NCBI RefSeq assembly: GCF_000425625.1
Contig: NZ_AUDU01000016.1
Location: forward strand, 124,001 to 188,000
Reading direction: 5' to 3'
DNA: 64,000 bases
DNA from: Stutzerimonas azotifigens DSM 17556
GTDB lineage: Bacteria > Pseudomonadota > Gammaproteobacteria > Pseudomonadales > Pseudomonadaceae
A program made the translations under genes and the position numbers. How positions within the stretch are numbered: the stretch's first letter is position 1; each line of letters starts with the position of its first letter. Below, one piece after another: positions 8,008 through 16,473 of this stretch. A model generated the notes under the pieces. It saw only the letters and a program-made list of their open reading frames with translations, was not told the DNA's origin and searched no databases.

Positions 8008-10554
8008 TCAGTCCAACCGCTCGCGCATCTCTTCGGTGATCGTCTGTTTCACTTCGTACAGCTCCGCCCAGGGGTCGTCGTCGCCCTGCTCTTCCAGCCG
8101 CTCGATGAGGTTGCGGATGTTCCACAGGTTGGCGCCCTTGAGGTCCTGCAGTTCGTCCGGGTGGATCGGCACCGACACGCCCAGGCCCTCGCGGGCGCGT
8201 ACCGAGTAGGCGGCCACGGTGCTGGCGCCCTTGCCGTTGCGCAGGTAGTCGATGAAGATCCGGCCGACGCGGTTCTTCGGTCCGGCGACGGCCGAGAAGT
8301 GCTGCGGCAGCAGCCTGGCCATGTAGCGCGCGATCGCCTGGCTGAAGCCCTTGACCTCGTCCCAGCCCTCGCCCGGCACGATCGGCACGATGATGTGCAT
8401 ACCCTTGCCGCCGCTGGTCTTGAGAAAGCCGCGCAGGCCGATCTCCTGCAGCAGCGTCAGGGTCAGCTGGGTGGCCTCGACCATGCGTTTCCACGGCAGC
8501 GCCGGATCGGGGTCGAGGTCGAGCACGAAGCGGTCCGGATGGTCGAGGTCCGGGGCCACCGCGTTCCAGGTGTGCAGTTCGATGGTGCCCATCTGCGCCG
8601 CGCCGACCAGGGCTTCGGGCGTGTCGATGGACAGCAGCGCCGCGTGTTCCGGGTACAGGCTCGGGTCGAGCTGGGTGATGTGCGGGATGCTCAGCTTCTC
8701 GGTGTGCTTCTGGAAGAACAGCTCGCCGTCGATGCCGTCCGGCGCGCGCACCAGGGCCAGCGGGCGCTGGCGCAGGTGCGGCAGGGCCCAGGGCGCGACC
8801 TCGGCGTAGTAGCGCGCCAGCTCCATCTTGGTCGCGCCGATAGTCTTGTCGACGATGCGCTCGGGATTTGAAATCTTGATCTTGCCGGGCGCGCCACCCG
8901 CCTTCGCTCCGCCCTTCTCGCCGGGCTTCGCGCCCGGCGCCGGCGCGGCACGTTCATGGGTGATGGCCTGCGGCGGCTTGTCCGAGCGCAGCCCATGGAA
9001 CACCGAGTGCCGCACGACGCCCTGGCGGGTCATCTCGCCGTAGGCGACTTCGCACATCAGTTCCGGCTCGAGCCAGTGCGCGCCGCGCGCTTCGGCGCCA
9101 GTGGGCGGGTTGACCACCGCCGGGTCGCGGCGCTCCAGGGGCTCGAGCCTGGCATGCAGGCTCTTGAGCGTGACCTGGTTGAAACCGGCGCCGACCTTGC
9201 CGGCGTAGCGCAACCGCCCCTGGTCGTCGTGCAGACCGAGCAGCAGCGCGCCGAAGCCGGTGCGGGCGCCTTTGGGATCGGTGTAACCGACGATGATGAA
9301 CTCCTGCCGGTTCTTGCACTTGATCTTCACCCAGCTGTTGCTGCGACGCGACACGTAGCCGCTGCCGGCGCGCTTGCCGATCAGCCCCTCCAGCTTCATC
9401 TGGCAGGCGCTGTCGAGCACCGCATCCGGCTCCTCGCCGAAGTCGGCGGAGAAACGCAGCAGCTCGCTCTCGTTCTTCTCCAGCACCGCTGCCAGGGCGG
9501 CCCGGCGCTGTTCCAGCGGCACCGCGGCGAGGTCCATGCCGTTGAGATAGGGCATGTCGAACAGGTAGTAGACGATGCGCCCGCTGCGGCCGACGTCGAA
9601 GGCGTTCTGCAGCGCCTGGAAATCGGGTGTGCCCTCCTCGTTCAGCACCACCACCTCGCCGTCCAGCCAGGCCGACTCCAGCGCCAGGCCGGCGAGCGCC
9701 TCGGCCTGGTCCGGCATCTTCGCCGTCCAGTCGTGGCCGTTGCGGGTGAACAGCTGCACGCGCCCGGACTCGATGCGCGCCATGATCCGGTAGCCGTCGA
9801 ACTTGATCTCGTAGCGCCAGTCGCCATCCGGCACCGATTCGACCAGCGTCGCCAACTGCGGCCTGTACTGCTCCGGCAGCGGCGCCGGCCTGGCGCCCTC
9901 GAGCGTCAGCGCCGGCGCCTGCTGGCGCGACCGCCGACGCGCCGGCTTCTTCAGCTCCGCCGGCTGCTCGGGGGCGCCACGCTTGCGCGGGATCAACGTG
10001 CGGTCGCTGAGCACGCTGTCGGGCTGCGCCTCGACGATGTCGTACTCGTTTCCCGGGCGTGCGGCCTCGTCGTTGGACTTGATCAGGAACCACTGTTCCT
10101 TGCCGCCGCTGTCGTTCTTCGTGCGCACCAGATTCCAGCTGCCGGACAGCTTCTCGCCCTCGAGCGTGAACTTGAGCTTGCCCTTGCGGTAGCCCTCGTG
10201 CGGGTCGCCCTCCGGAATCCACACGCCACGGTCCCAGACGATCACCTCGCCGGCGCCGTAATGGCCCTTGGGAATGCTGCCCTCGAAGGTGGCGTATTCC
10301 AGCGGATGGTCCTCCACGTGCACGGCCAGCCGCCGCGCCTTCGGATCCAGGCTGGGCCCCTTGGGCACCGCCCAGCTCTTCAGGGCGCCGTCGAGTTCGA
10401 GGCGGAAGTCGTAATGCAGGCGCGTGGCGTCGTGCTTCTGGATGCAGTACTGCAGCGCCTGCTCGGTCCGTGCCCGGCGGCGGCTACGCGCCTGGCCGGC
10501 GGGCTCCGGCGTGGCGGCGAAATCCCGTTTGCGGTTGTATTCGTCCAGTGCCAT
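8008..10554 (-). CDS. ligD: Multifunctional DNA ligase D (phosphoesterase-ligase-polymerase)
   Basis: LigD is the ligase of bacterial non-homologous end joining and works with Ku. The 848-residue product has the full Pseudomonas domain order. The 3'-phosphoesterase domain (about 35-185) has metal-site residues visible as H41, H47, D49 and H83. The ATP-dependent ligase domain (about 225-530) has catalytic K251 in EIKFDGYR. The archaeo-eukaryotic primase-like polymerase domain (about 555-840) contains the FVLDLDPDP and GGKGMHIIVP motifs and the FIDYLRN aspartate. The ATG at 10554 is chosen because AGGAG stands about 7 bases upstream. An in-frame upstream extension of 24 codons has no support. 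The ku gene is 42 kb away, next to a second polymerase domain. Confidence 0.96.
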   Translation of the reverse strand: MALDEYNRKRDFAATPEPAGQARSRRRARTEQALQYCIQKHDATRLHYDFRLELDGALKSWAVPKGPSLDPKARRLAVHVEDHPLEYATFEGSIPKGHYGAGEVIVWDRGVWIPEGDPHEGYRKGKLKFTLEGEKLSGSWNLVRTKNDSGGKEQWFLIKSNDEAARPGNEYDIVEAQPDSVLSDRTLIPRKRGAPEQPAELKKPARRRSRQQAPALTLEGARPAPLPEQYRPQLATLVESVPDGDWRYEIKFDGYRIMARIESGRVQLFTRNGHDWTAKMPDQAEALAGLALESAWLDGEVVVLNEEGTPDFQALQNAFDVGRSGRIVYYLFDMPYLNGMDLAAVPLEQRRAALAAVLEKNESELLRFSADFGEEPDAVLDSACQMKLEGLIGKRAGSGYVSRRSNSWVKIKCKNRQEFIIVGYTDPKGARTGFGALLLGLHDDQGRLRYAGKVGAGFNQVTLKSLHARLEPLERRDPAVVNPPTGAEARGAHWLEPELMCEVAYGEMTRQGVVRHSVFHGLRSDKPPQAITHERAAPAPGAKPGEKGGAKAGGAPGKIKISNPERIVDKTIGATKMELARYYAEVAPWALPHLRQRPLALVRAPDGIDGELFFQKHTEKLSIPHITQLDPSLYPEHAALLSIDTPEALVGAAQMGTIELHTWNAVAPDLDHPDRFVLDLDPDPALPWKRMVEATQLTLTLLQEIGLRGFLKTSGGKGMHIIVPIVPGEGWDEVKGFSQAIARYMARLLPQHFSAVAGPKNRVGRIFIDYLRNGKGASTVAAYSVRAREGLGVSVPIHPDELQDLKGANLWNIRNLIERLEEQGDDDPWAELYEVKQTITEEMRERLD

Positions 10555-10589
10555 GGCCGCGCTCCTGTGGGTGGAAGCCTGTCGGGGCA

Positions 10590-10616
10590 CCGGCCGCGGG
10601 TACGCGCCGCGGCCGG
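10590..10616. other. Strong inverted repeat upstream of ligD
   Basis: Perfect 10-base arms (CCGGCCGCGG and CCGCGGCCGG) with a 7-base loop lie between the 98-residue exported protein gene and ligD on the minus strand. No T-run follows on the minus strand. It could be an inefficient terminator, an attenuator or an mRNA-stabilising hairpin. Confidence 0.45.
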
Positions 10617-10622
10617 GCGCTT

Positions 10623-10919
10623 TCACTCCAGCTTGCCGGCGTCGGTGCCTTCGTCGAGGGTGCCGCCCGGCGAGGAATGCCGGGTGGACTCGTCGTGCTG
10701 GCCGTCGTCACGCGGCTGGGTGCGCACCTTGCGGCCGTCCTCGGTGACGACTTCGCCGCGCTCGTTGGTCTCGGTTTCCAGTTCCTGGGTCGGCGCCGGC
10801 GTGCCCATGGGGCTGGGCCGCGAGCCGCGTTCGTCTTCCGGGGTGCCGGCCGGCCACTGGGCCAGCGTCGGCAGGCTGAACAGGCTGGCGGCTACGGCGA
10901 TCGCTATCGGTCTGATCAT
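10623..10919 (-). CDS. Small exported hydrophilic protein of unknown function
   Basis: The start at 10919 is supported by GGAG about 8 bases upstream and gives 98 residues. The protein opens with a clear Sec signal (MIRPIAIAVAASLFSLPTLA, then QW), so it is probably periplasmic. The mature 78 residues are strongly hydrophilic and rich in Glu, Asp, Thr, Gly and Pro, with no Cys and no predicted hydrophobic core, as expected for a disordered protein. I do not recognise a family. It precedes ligD on the same strand by 68 bases, with a strong hairpin between them, so co-transcription is possible but not certain. Confidence 0.65.
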   Translation of the reverse strand: MIRPIAIAVAASLFSLPTLAQWPAGTPEDERGSRPSPMGTPAPTQELETETNERGEVVTEDGRKVRTQPRDDGQHDESTRHSSPGGTLDEGTDAGKLE

Positions 10920-11215
10920 GTCGTGTCTCCTGCGAGCGGGACGCGCCCGCGAACGTTCACCAGGTTCGGCAAACGCGCGCGACGCGAGTTGCAGGAAACC
11001 CGACCGCCGGGCTACGTGGCTTTCGGATGGATGGTCGCGGCCGCAGGGGCCGTGGCTCCTCGCGTGGGCCGGCACGGGCAAAAAATCCGGCGCCGGCCGG
11101 TAGACATCTGATTCCCGCCTGCTAGGGTTGTGATGACCTTCACAAAAGCCGGCCGTCATCCACGGCAACGCGAGGCGGGTGCGGGCCCGGTTACCTCCAG
11201 CCTCAAGGAGGATTC

Positions 11216-11509
11216 ATGAACACGCGTCTTTCCCTGTTGAAGATCGAAGCGATCCTGCGCGATCACCTGCAGCCGTACCGCTGCGAGTGCCGCACCGAGC
11301 CGAACAGCACCCTGAGCGTTCGCGTCTACGAGGAGCAGGCCGGCGGGGAAGAACTCACCGTCATGGGCATCACCAACGACCAGTGCCGCGACGCGGCCAA
11401 TCTGGTCCGCCTGGCCCAGGAGTTGCGCGTCGAACTCTATGCCACCCGTGGCACCCTGGATTCGGCCGAACCGGCGCTGAACGAGCCGGCGACGACGCGT
11501 TCGAGCTGA
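11216..11509 (+). CDS. DUF1652 family protein
   Basis: This small cytoplasmic protein of 97 residues belongs to a family found mainly in pseudomonads. The core (about 5-75) has the family pattern: an initial helix, CxC (CEC at about 25), a beta segment around SVRVYEE, then LTVMGI and a final amphipathic helix ending in ELRVEL. AAGGAGG stands 5-6 bases before the ATG, an excellent ribosome site. The last 20 residues are not part of the family core. Function is unknown. Confidence 0.85.
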   Translation: MNTRLSLLKIEAILRDHLQPYRCECRTEPNSTLSVRVYEEQAGGEELTVMGITNDQCRDAANLVRLAQELRVELYATRGTLDSAEPALNEPATTRSS

Positions 11510-11613
11510 AGCGGGGATCACCATTGCCTGCGTCCCGAGGTCTGGCGGATCGCCGCCCGGCCCTGGCGCCATTTGACGCGGCAACGCGGCTCACGACGAA
11601 ATGGCGACAGACC

Positions 11614-11721
11614 CTAGAGTCCCATCATCCAGCGAATCGCATAGGCCACCGCGGCGACGGTCAGCACGCCGCCGCACCACAGCCCGACGAACCACGCCAG
11701 CTGGCGCCAGCGTGGGCTCAA
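11614..11721 (-). CDS. DUF2474-type small subunit of the cyanide-insensitive bd oxidase (35 residues)
   Basis: This short gene follows cydB. Its TTG start (11719-11721) overlaps the cydB stop, and it encodes 35 residues: a basic SPRWRQ start, a single membrane helix about 20 residues long (WFVGLWCGGVLTVAAVAYAI) and a short IRWMMGL end. The size, position and single helix match the CydX/DUF2474 type of accessory subunit that stabilises bd oxidases. The overlapping stop and start imply translational coupling. Confidence 0.82.
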   Translation of the reverse strand: MSPRWRQLAWFVGLWCGGVLTVAAVAYAIRWMMGL

Positions 11722-12722
11722 TGGTAGCCCTCCCCGAGGTTCACCTTGCCGCGGAAGATCCAGTAGCTGTACAGCGTGTAGGCCAGGATGATCGGCACCA
11801 GGATCACCGCGCCGACCAGGGTGAAGGCCTGGCTGCTGGGGTCGGCCGAGGCCTCCCAGAAGTCGATTTCCGGCGGCACGATGTTCGGCCACACGCTGAT
11901 CGCCAGCCCCGTGTAGGCCAGCACGATGAGCACCAGCGTCAGCACGAACGGCTGCACGTCGCGCTGCTGGAGCAGCGCGCGCAGCAGCGCGATCACCGTG
12001 ACCACCACCAGGATCGGCACCGGCATGAAGTAGAACAGGTTCGGCAGGCTGAACCAGCGCTCGGCGATGGCCGGGTGCGCCAGCGGCGTCCACAGGCTGA
12101 CCAGGCCGATGGTGATCAGCAGCACGATGGTCAGCGGGCGCATGAGGGTGAACATGCGCTGCTGCAGCTCGTCCGAGGTCTTCATGATCAGCCAGCCGCA
12201 GCCGAGCATGGCGTAGCCGACCACCAGCGCGGCGCCGGTGAACAGCGGGAACGGTGCGAACCAGTCGAAGGCGCCGCCGGCGAACTGCCGCCCTTCCACC
12301 TCGATGCCGTTCATGAAGGCGCCCAGCACCACGCCCTGGCTGAAGGTGGCCACCAGCGAGCCGGCGATGAAGGCCAGATCCCACATGTGCCGGGTACGCT
12401 TGGCCTTGAAGCGGAACTCGAAGGCCACGCCGCGGAAGATGAGCGCGATCAGCATGATGATCAGCGGCATGTAGAGCGCGGTGAGCACCACCGAATAGGC
12501 CAGCGGGAAGGCCGCGAACAGCCCCGCGCCGCCGAGCACCAGCCAGGTCTCGTTGCCGTCCCAGATCGGCGCGACCGTGTTCATCATTACGTCGCGCTTC
12601 TCCTCCTCCGGCACGAACGGGAAGAGAATCCCGATGCCGAGGTCGAAGCCGTCCATCACCACGTACATGAAGATGCCGAAGGCGATGATTCCCGCCCAGA
12701 CGATCGGCAGATCAATCTCCAT
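11718..12722 (-). CDS. cioB: Cyanide-insensitive (bd-type) quinol oxidase subunit II
   Basis: This is the second membrane subunit of a cytochrome bd-type terminal oxidase. The 334-residue product begins MEIDLPIVWAGIIAFGIFMY and has the family's early VVMDGFDLGIGILFPF segment and the WDGNETWLVLGG motif (about 55-66), followed by eight or nine membrane helices. The start at 12722 overlaps the end of subunit I by 11 bases. A longer in-frame extension to 12821 would lie inside subunit I and is rejected. The stop overlaps the small third subunit. Confidence 0.95.
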   Translation of the reverse strand: MEIDLPIVWAGIIAFGIFMYVVMDGFDLGIGILFPFVPEEEKRDVMMNTVAPIWDGNETWLVLGGAGLFAAFPLAYSVVLTALYMPLIIMLIALIFRGVAFEFRFKAKRTRHMWDLAFIAGSLVATFSQGVVLGAFMNGIEVEGRQFAGGAFDWFAPFPLFTGAALVVGYAMLGCGWLIMKTSDELQQRMFTLMRPLTIVLLITIGLVSLWTPLAHPAIAERWFSLPNLFYFMPVPILVVVTVIALLRALLQQRDVQPFVLTLVLIVLAYTGLAISVWPNIVPPEIDFWEASADPSSQAFTLVGAVILVPIILAYTLYSYWIFRGKVNLGEGYH

Positions 12723-14160
12723 CGCGCTTGCCCTCCGGACCCTGATGTTCTTCTTCGTCGATCGCCAGTTCGGCGCCGGACAGCGGCCGCATCGGCTGGC
12801 GGCTGCGGCCCGGGCCGGCATCCTCGTGGTGCGGGTGCATCGGCGCGAGCTTCGCCGGGCCGCGGCGCATCAGCCGCAGCAGGTAGGTCACGCCCACCCC
12901 GAACACCAGCAGGTAGGCGACGAAGAAGATCGCCAGCGAGGTGCCGACCTGCCCCGCGCTGTGGCCCGACACGGCGTCGCTGGTGCGCAGCAGTCCGTAG
13001 ACCACCCAGGGCTGGCGGCCCACCTCGGTGGTGATCCAGCCGGCCAGCAGCGCGATCACGCCGGCCGGCCCCATGGCCAGGGCGAAACGGTGGAAGCCGC
13101 GCGACTCGTACAGCCGCCCGCGCAGCCGCAGGTAGCCGCTGACGAGGCCCGAGAGGATCATCAGCAGCCCCAGGCCGACCATGATGCGGAAGCTCCAGAA
13201 GACGATCAGCGAGTTGGGCCGGTCCTCCTTCGGCCATTCCTTGAGCCCGCGTATTTCACCGACCCAGTCGTGCGCGAGGATCAGGCTGGCGAGGTTGGGA
13301 ATGCCGACCGCGTAGCGGGTCGTCTCGGCCTCCATGTCAGGAATGCCGAACAGCAGCAGCGGCACGCCGCGGCTGGTTTCCCAGTGCCCCTCGATGGCGG
13401 CGATCTTGGCCGGCTGGTGCTCGAGCGTGTTGATGCCGTGGAAGTCGCCGACCACCGCCTGGATCGGCGCCACCAGCAGCATCATCCACATCGCCATGGA
13501 GAACATGGTGCGGGTCGCCGAGTCGCGATCGCCCTTGAGCAGGTGCCAGGCGCCGGCGGCGCCGACGATCAGCGCGGTGGTCAGGTAGGCCGCCAGGGTC
13601 ATGTGCGCCAGGCGGAACGGGAAGGACGGGTTGAAGATGATCTGCAGCCAGTCGCGCGGCACGAAGATGCCGTCGATCAGCTCGTGTCCCTGGGGGGTGT
13701 GCATCCAGCTGTTGGACGACAGGATCCAGAAGGTCGAGATGAGCGTGCCGATGGCCACCATCAGCGTGGCGAAGAAATGCAGCTTGCGGCCGACCCGGTT
13801 GAGGCCGAACAGCATGATGCCGAGGAAGCCCGCCTCGAGGAAGAACGCGGTCAGCACCTCGTAGGTCAGCAGCGGCCCCATGACGTTGCCGGCGGCCTGC
13901 GACAACCCGGCCCAGTTGGTGCCGAACTGGTAGCTCATCACCACCCCGGAGACCACGCCCATGGCGAAGGTCACCGCGAAGATCTGCAGCCAGAAGCGGT
14001 AGAGCTGCAGGTACACCGGCTTGTCGGTCTTCAGCCAGAGCGCCTCGAGCACCGCCAGGTAACTCGCCAGGCCGATGCTGATGCCGGGGAAGATGATGTG
14101 GAAAGAGATGGTGAAGGCGAACTGCAGCCTCGCCAGCTCCAACGCGTCCAGGCCGAACAT
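12712..14160 (-). CDS. cioA: Cyanide-insensitive (bd-type) quinol oxidase subunit I
   Basis: This subunit carries the haems and the quinol-oxidising site. The 482-residue product shows haem-ligand His at about 21 (SFHIIFPG) and 186 (RLAHMTLAAY), and the EVGRQPW motif near 385 characteristic of the CIO branch. The Q-loop is short, in contrast to the long-loop E. coli CydA. CIO enzymes oxidise quinol with O2, are relatively resistant to cyanide and are useful under low oxygen or oxidative stress. The C-terminal 45 residues are hydrophilic and cytoplasmic. It is the first gene of the cioA-cioB-DUF2474 unit and lies 37 bases downstream of a DUF2061 gene on the same strand. Confidence 0.95.
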   Translation of the reverse strand: MFGLDALELARLQFAFTISFHIIFPGISIGLASYLAVLEALWLKTDKPVYLQLYRFWLQIFAVTFAMGVVSGVVMSYQFGTNWAGLSQAAGNVMGPLLTYEVLTAFFLEAGFLGIMLFGLNRVGRKLHFFATLMVAIGTLISTFWILSSNSWMHTPQGHELIDGIFVPRDWLQIIFNPSFPFRLAHMTLAAYLTTALIVGAAGAWHLLKGDRDSATRTMFSMAMWMMLLVAPIQAVVGDFHGINTLEHQPAKIAAIEGHWETSRGVPLLLFGIPDMEAETTRYAVGIPNLASLILAHDWVGEIRGLKEWPKEDRPNSLIVFWSFRIMVGLGLLMILSGLVSGYLRLRGRLYESRGFHRFALAMGPAGVIALLAGWITTEVGRQPWVVYGLLRTSDAVSGHSAGQVGTSLAIFFVAYLLVFGVGVTYLLRLMRRGPAKLAPMHPHHEDAGPGRSRQPMRPLSGAELAIDEEEHQGPEGKRDGD

Positions 14161-14197
14161 GGGCTACCTCTTGGCTCGAGTGACGTTGTGCGCCCGG

Positions 14198-14491
14198 TCA
14201 GCCACGATGAAAGCGCGCGGACGACCGTTCGCCGGCCTTGTTGTGACCATCGCGACCGCGAAAGTATTGCAGCAGCAGGTCATGCCCGTAATGCGACGAG
14301 CGGTCGCGGCGCTGGCCGAAGCGCTCCCAGGCGCGCTCGTGGAGGAAGAAAACCAGCGTGTTGCACAGCGGTTCGATCAGCGCCACGGTACCGCCGATCA
14401 CCACGCTGCCGGTCAGCGCGTAGACGATCAGGAAGGCCGTGGCGAAATGCAGGATGGCGAAGGTAAGCGTCTTGAGCAGCGATTGCTTCAT
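14198..14491 (-). CDS. DUF2061 family small membrane protein
   Basis: A start at 14491, with GGGGA upstream, gives 97 residues beginning MKQSLLKTLTFAILHFATAF. The product has two membrane helices (about 7-27 and 32-52) and the family segment IGGTVALIEPLCNTLVFFLHERAW. The basic tail is cytoplasmic. Function is unknown. It sits directly upstream of the cio operon on the same strand and may be transcribed with it. Confidence 0.88.
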   Translation of the reverse strand: MKQSLLKTLTFAILHFATAFLIVYALTGSVVIGGTVALIEPLCNTLVFFLHERAWERFGQRRDRSSHYGHDLLLQYFRGRDGHNKAGERSSARFHRG

Positions 14492-14543
14492 CGGTTCCCC
14501 AGACAGGGCAAGGCCCCGGGTGTGCGCGGAAGATGCGGGGGTG

Positions 14544-14571
14544 AAAGGCCGCGGGCGCTGCGCCCGCGGCC
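14544..14571 (-). terminator. Rho-independent terminator after the DUF892 gene
   Basis: An 11-base perfect stem (14547-14557 and 14561-14571) with a 3-base loop lies 7 bases after the DUF892 stop. On the minus strand it is followed by TTTC. The T-tract is short, so readthrough into the DUF2061/cio genes is possible. Confidence 0.7.
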
Positions 14572-14577
14572 TGGCCG

Positions 14578-15108
14578 TCAACGCTTGGCTTCGACGCCCG
14601 GCGTGGCCAGTCGGGTGAGGTGGTCCTGGGTGATCTTCGGCAGGTGCTCGCGCAGCCAGGCGGCCATGGCCTCCTCCTCGACCAGGATCTGCTCGCAGAC
14701 CTTCTTGGTTTCCAGGTCGCCCACCGCCTCGGCGGCCGCGATCAGGATCTCGTAGGAGGCGATCTCCAGGTTCTCGAACACGTAGCCCATCTGGGCGCCC
14801 TTGACGATTTCGTCGCCCATCATCATGCCGCCCATGGCCTGCCCCATCGCCATCATCTTGCCGCCCAAGTCCTTGATCCCGGAGTAGGAGGCATCGTGGC
14901 GGCGCAGGCAGGATTCCACCAGCTTGGCCTGGTTCTGCGTCTCGCGGATGTGCTGCTCGATGCGCGCCTTGAGCTCCGGATAGTGCTCGATGCGTTCGGC
15001 CTGGCGGCTCAGCATGCTTTCGGCCTGGGCTTCCATCGCGTGGGCGTCACGCAGCCACTCGATCAAGCGTTCCACACGGGCGTCGTTACCTGTCTGTGCA
15101 CTTTGCAT
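14578..15108 (-). CDS. DUF892 (YciE-type) ferritin-like protein
   Basis: The start at 15108, with AGGAG about 8 bases upstream, gives 176 residues forming an all-helical ferritin-like four-helix bundle. The Glu/His pattern is seen in DAHAMEAQAESML, QHIRETQNQAKLVE, FENLEIASYEILI and LVEEEAMAAWLREHLP, which are the four metal-binding helices. A Met-rich loop (MMAMGQAMGGMMMG) lies near the middle. Family members are induced by general stress in enterobacteria and pseudomonads. The biochemical role is not settled. The gene is divergent from the MscS channel, and both strands of the spacer show GAAC elements. Confidence 0.9.
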   Translation of the reverse strand: MQSAQTGNDARVERLIEWLRDAHAMEAQAESMLSRQAERIEHYPELKARIEQHIRETQNQAKLVESCLRRHDASYSGIKDLGGKMMAMGQAMGGMMMGDEIVKGAQMGYVFENLEIASYEILIAAAEAVGDLETKKVCEQILVEEEAMAAWLREHLPKITQDHLTRLATPGVEAKR

Positions 15109-15213
15109 GTCGCTACTCCTCGATGTCGGGAAGGTTACGGAGCCGCGGCTCCCTGACAGGTGTGAGGCGCGTCGGGCGCGGGGAGTTCCCCACCGTCCGG
15201 CGGGCCCCTGCGT

Positions 15214-15242
15214 GAACTTTCGACGCTTTCGACAAGTCACTT
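15214..15242 (+). promoter_or_regulatory. Candidate AlgU (sigma-22) promoter before mscS
   Basis: A perfect -35 GAACTT (15214-15219) is followed, after 17 bases, by TCACTT, a weak match to the -10 TCTGA. If used, transcription would start at about 15248, downstream of the TTG at 15243, and translation would have to begin later. Confidence 0.35.
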
Positions 15243-16421
15243 TTGCGGATCAACGCAGGCAGGGGGAGCGGGCACATCGAAGCGTTAGAAGCACTGAATG
15301 GCTGGTTGACGTGGCGGAACGTGATCTCCGACCCGGCCCTTCGTACCCTGGCGGCCGCGCTCACCATGCTGGTCGTGCTCGGCCTGTTCGGGCGGTTGAT
15401 CACCGCGCTGACGCTGCGCCTGGCACGCAACTTCCTGGTCACCCGGGAACTGTCGCGCAGCCTGGAAAAACCGGTGCGCGTGCTGATCCCGCTGCTCGGC
15501 GTGCAGGCCGTGTGGCTCTCGGCGCCGGACGACCTGATGCTGATTCCCCTGGCGCGACGCCTGACCGGCGTGCTGATCGTGTTCGGCTTCACTTGGCTGA
15601 TCCTGCGCGCGCTGCGCGGCATCGAGCAGATCATCCTGCTCAGCAACCCGGTGGACATCGCCGACAACCTGCGGGCGCGGCGCATCCAGACGCAGACCCG
15701 CGTGCTGTTCCGCACCATCAGCTTCTTCGTCATGACCATCGGCCTGGCGGCGATCCTGATGACCTTCCCGGCGGCCCGCCAGTTCGGCACCAGCCTGCTC
15801 GCCTCCGCCGGCCTGGCCGGCCTCGCGGTGGGCTTCGCCGCGCGCCCGGTGCTGGCCAACCTGATCGCCGGTGTGCAGCTGGCGATCACCCAGCCGATCC
15901 GCCTGGACGACGTGGTCATCGTCGAGAACGAATGGGGACGCATCGAGGAAATCACCGGCACCTACGTCATCGTGCGCATCTGGGACGACCGCCGGCTGGT
16001 GGTGCCGCTGCAGTACTTCATCGAGACACCCTTCCAGAACTGGACCCGGCGCAGCTCCAGCCTGATCGGCACGGTGTTCCTCTGGGTCGACTATTCGCTG
16101 CCGCTGGAACCGCTGCGCGAGGAACTGCGGCGGCTGTGCAAGGAGGTGCCGGAACTCTGGGACGGCCGCGTGTGCGTGCTGCAGGTGACCGACACCAGTG
16201 AGAAGTCGATCCAGCTGCGCGCGCTGGTCAGCTCGCCGGATTCGTCGCGAAACTGGGACCTGCGCTGCCACATCCGCGAGAACCTGATCGGCTTCATCCA
16301 GCGCCAGTACCCGCAGGCGCTGCCGCAGCTGCGCGCCGACCTCAGCGTCGGGCAGAAGCCGCCGAAATCCGACACCCATGTACCGGAGCACGTCGAGCCG
16401 GAACGGCAGCCGCCGGTGTAG
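15243..16421 (+). CDS. MscS-family mechanosensitive ion channel
   Basis: This inner-membrane channel probably releases solutes on hypo-osmotic shock. The frame gives up to 392 residues with four N-terminal membrane helices and the MscS pore helix/beta domain. The latter contains SAGLAGLAVGFAARPVLANL (about 185-204), the IRLDDVV segment and the family's ENEWGRIEEITGTYVIVRIWDDRRLVVP region. A soluble C-terminal domain follows. The start is uncertain. The TTG at 15243 is the most upstream start codon. A GGGGGAG ribosome-like site at 15262-15268 has no ATG, GTG or TTG at the right distance. The TTG at 15304 and GTG at 15319 are alternatives close to the first helix. It is convergent with the chemoreceptor gene. 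Confidence 0.88.
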   Translation: MRINAGRGSGHIEALEALNGWLTWRNVISDPALRTLAAALTMLVVLGLFGRLITALTLRLARNFLVTRELSRSLEKPVRVLIPLLGVQAVWLSAPDDLMLIPLARRLTGVLIVFGFTWLILRALRGIEQIILLSNPVDIADNLRARRIQTQTRVLFRTISFFVMTIGLAAILMTFPAARQFGTSLLASAGLAGLAVGFAARPVLANLIAGVQLAITQPIRLDDVVIVENEWGRIEEITGTYVIVRIWDDRRLVVPLQYFIETPFQNWTRRSSSLIGTVFLWVDYSLPLEPLREELRRLCKEVPELWDGRVCVLQVTDTSEKSIQLRALVSSPDSSRNWDLRCHIRENLIGFIQRQYPQALPQLRADLSVGQKPPKSDTHVPEHVEPERQPPV

Positions 16422-16430
16422 CCAAACGAA

Positions 16431-16457
16431 TCGGGCGCCATGGAGGCGCCCGATGTT
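16431..16457 (+). terminator. Terminator after mscS
   Basis: The 9-base stem TCGGGCGCC/GGCGCCCGA with a 5-base loop is followed by TGTTTT on the plus strand. It lies 9 bases after the mscS stop and may also limit transcription from the convergent chemoreceptor gene. Confidence 0.8.
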
Positions 16458-16473
16458 TTCGCGGCCGGAACGG

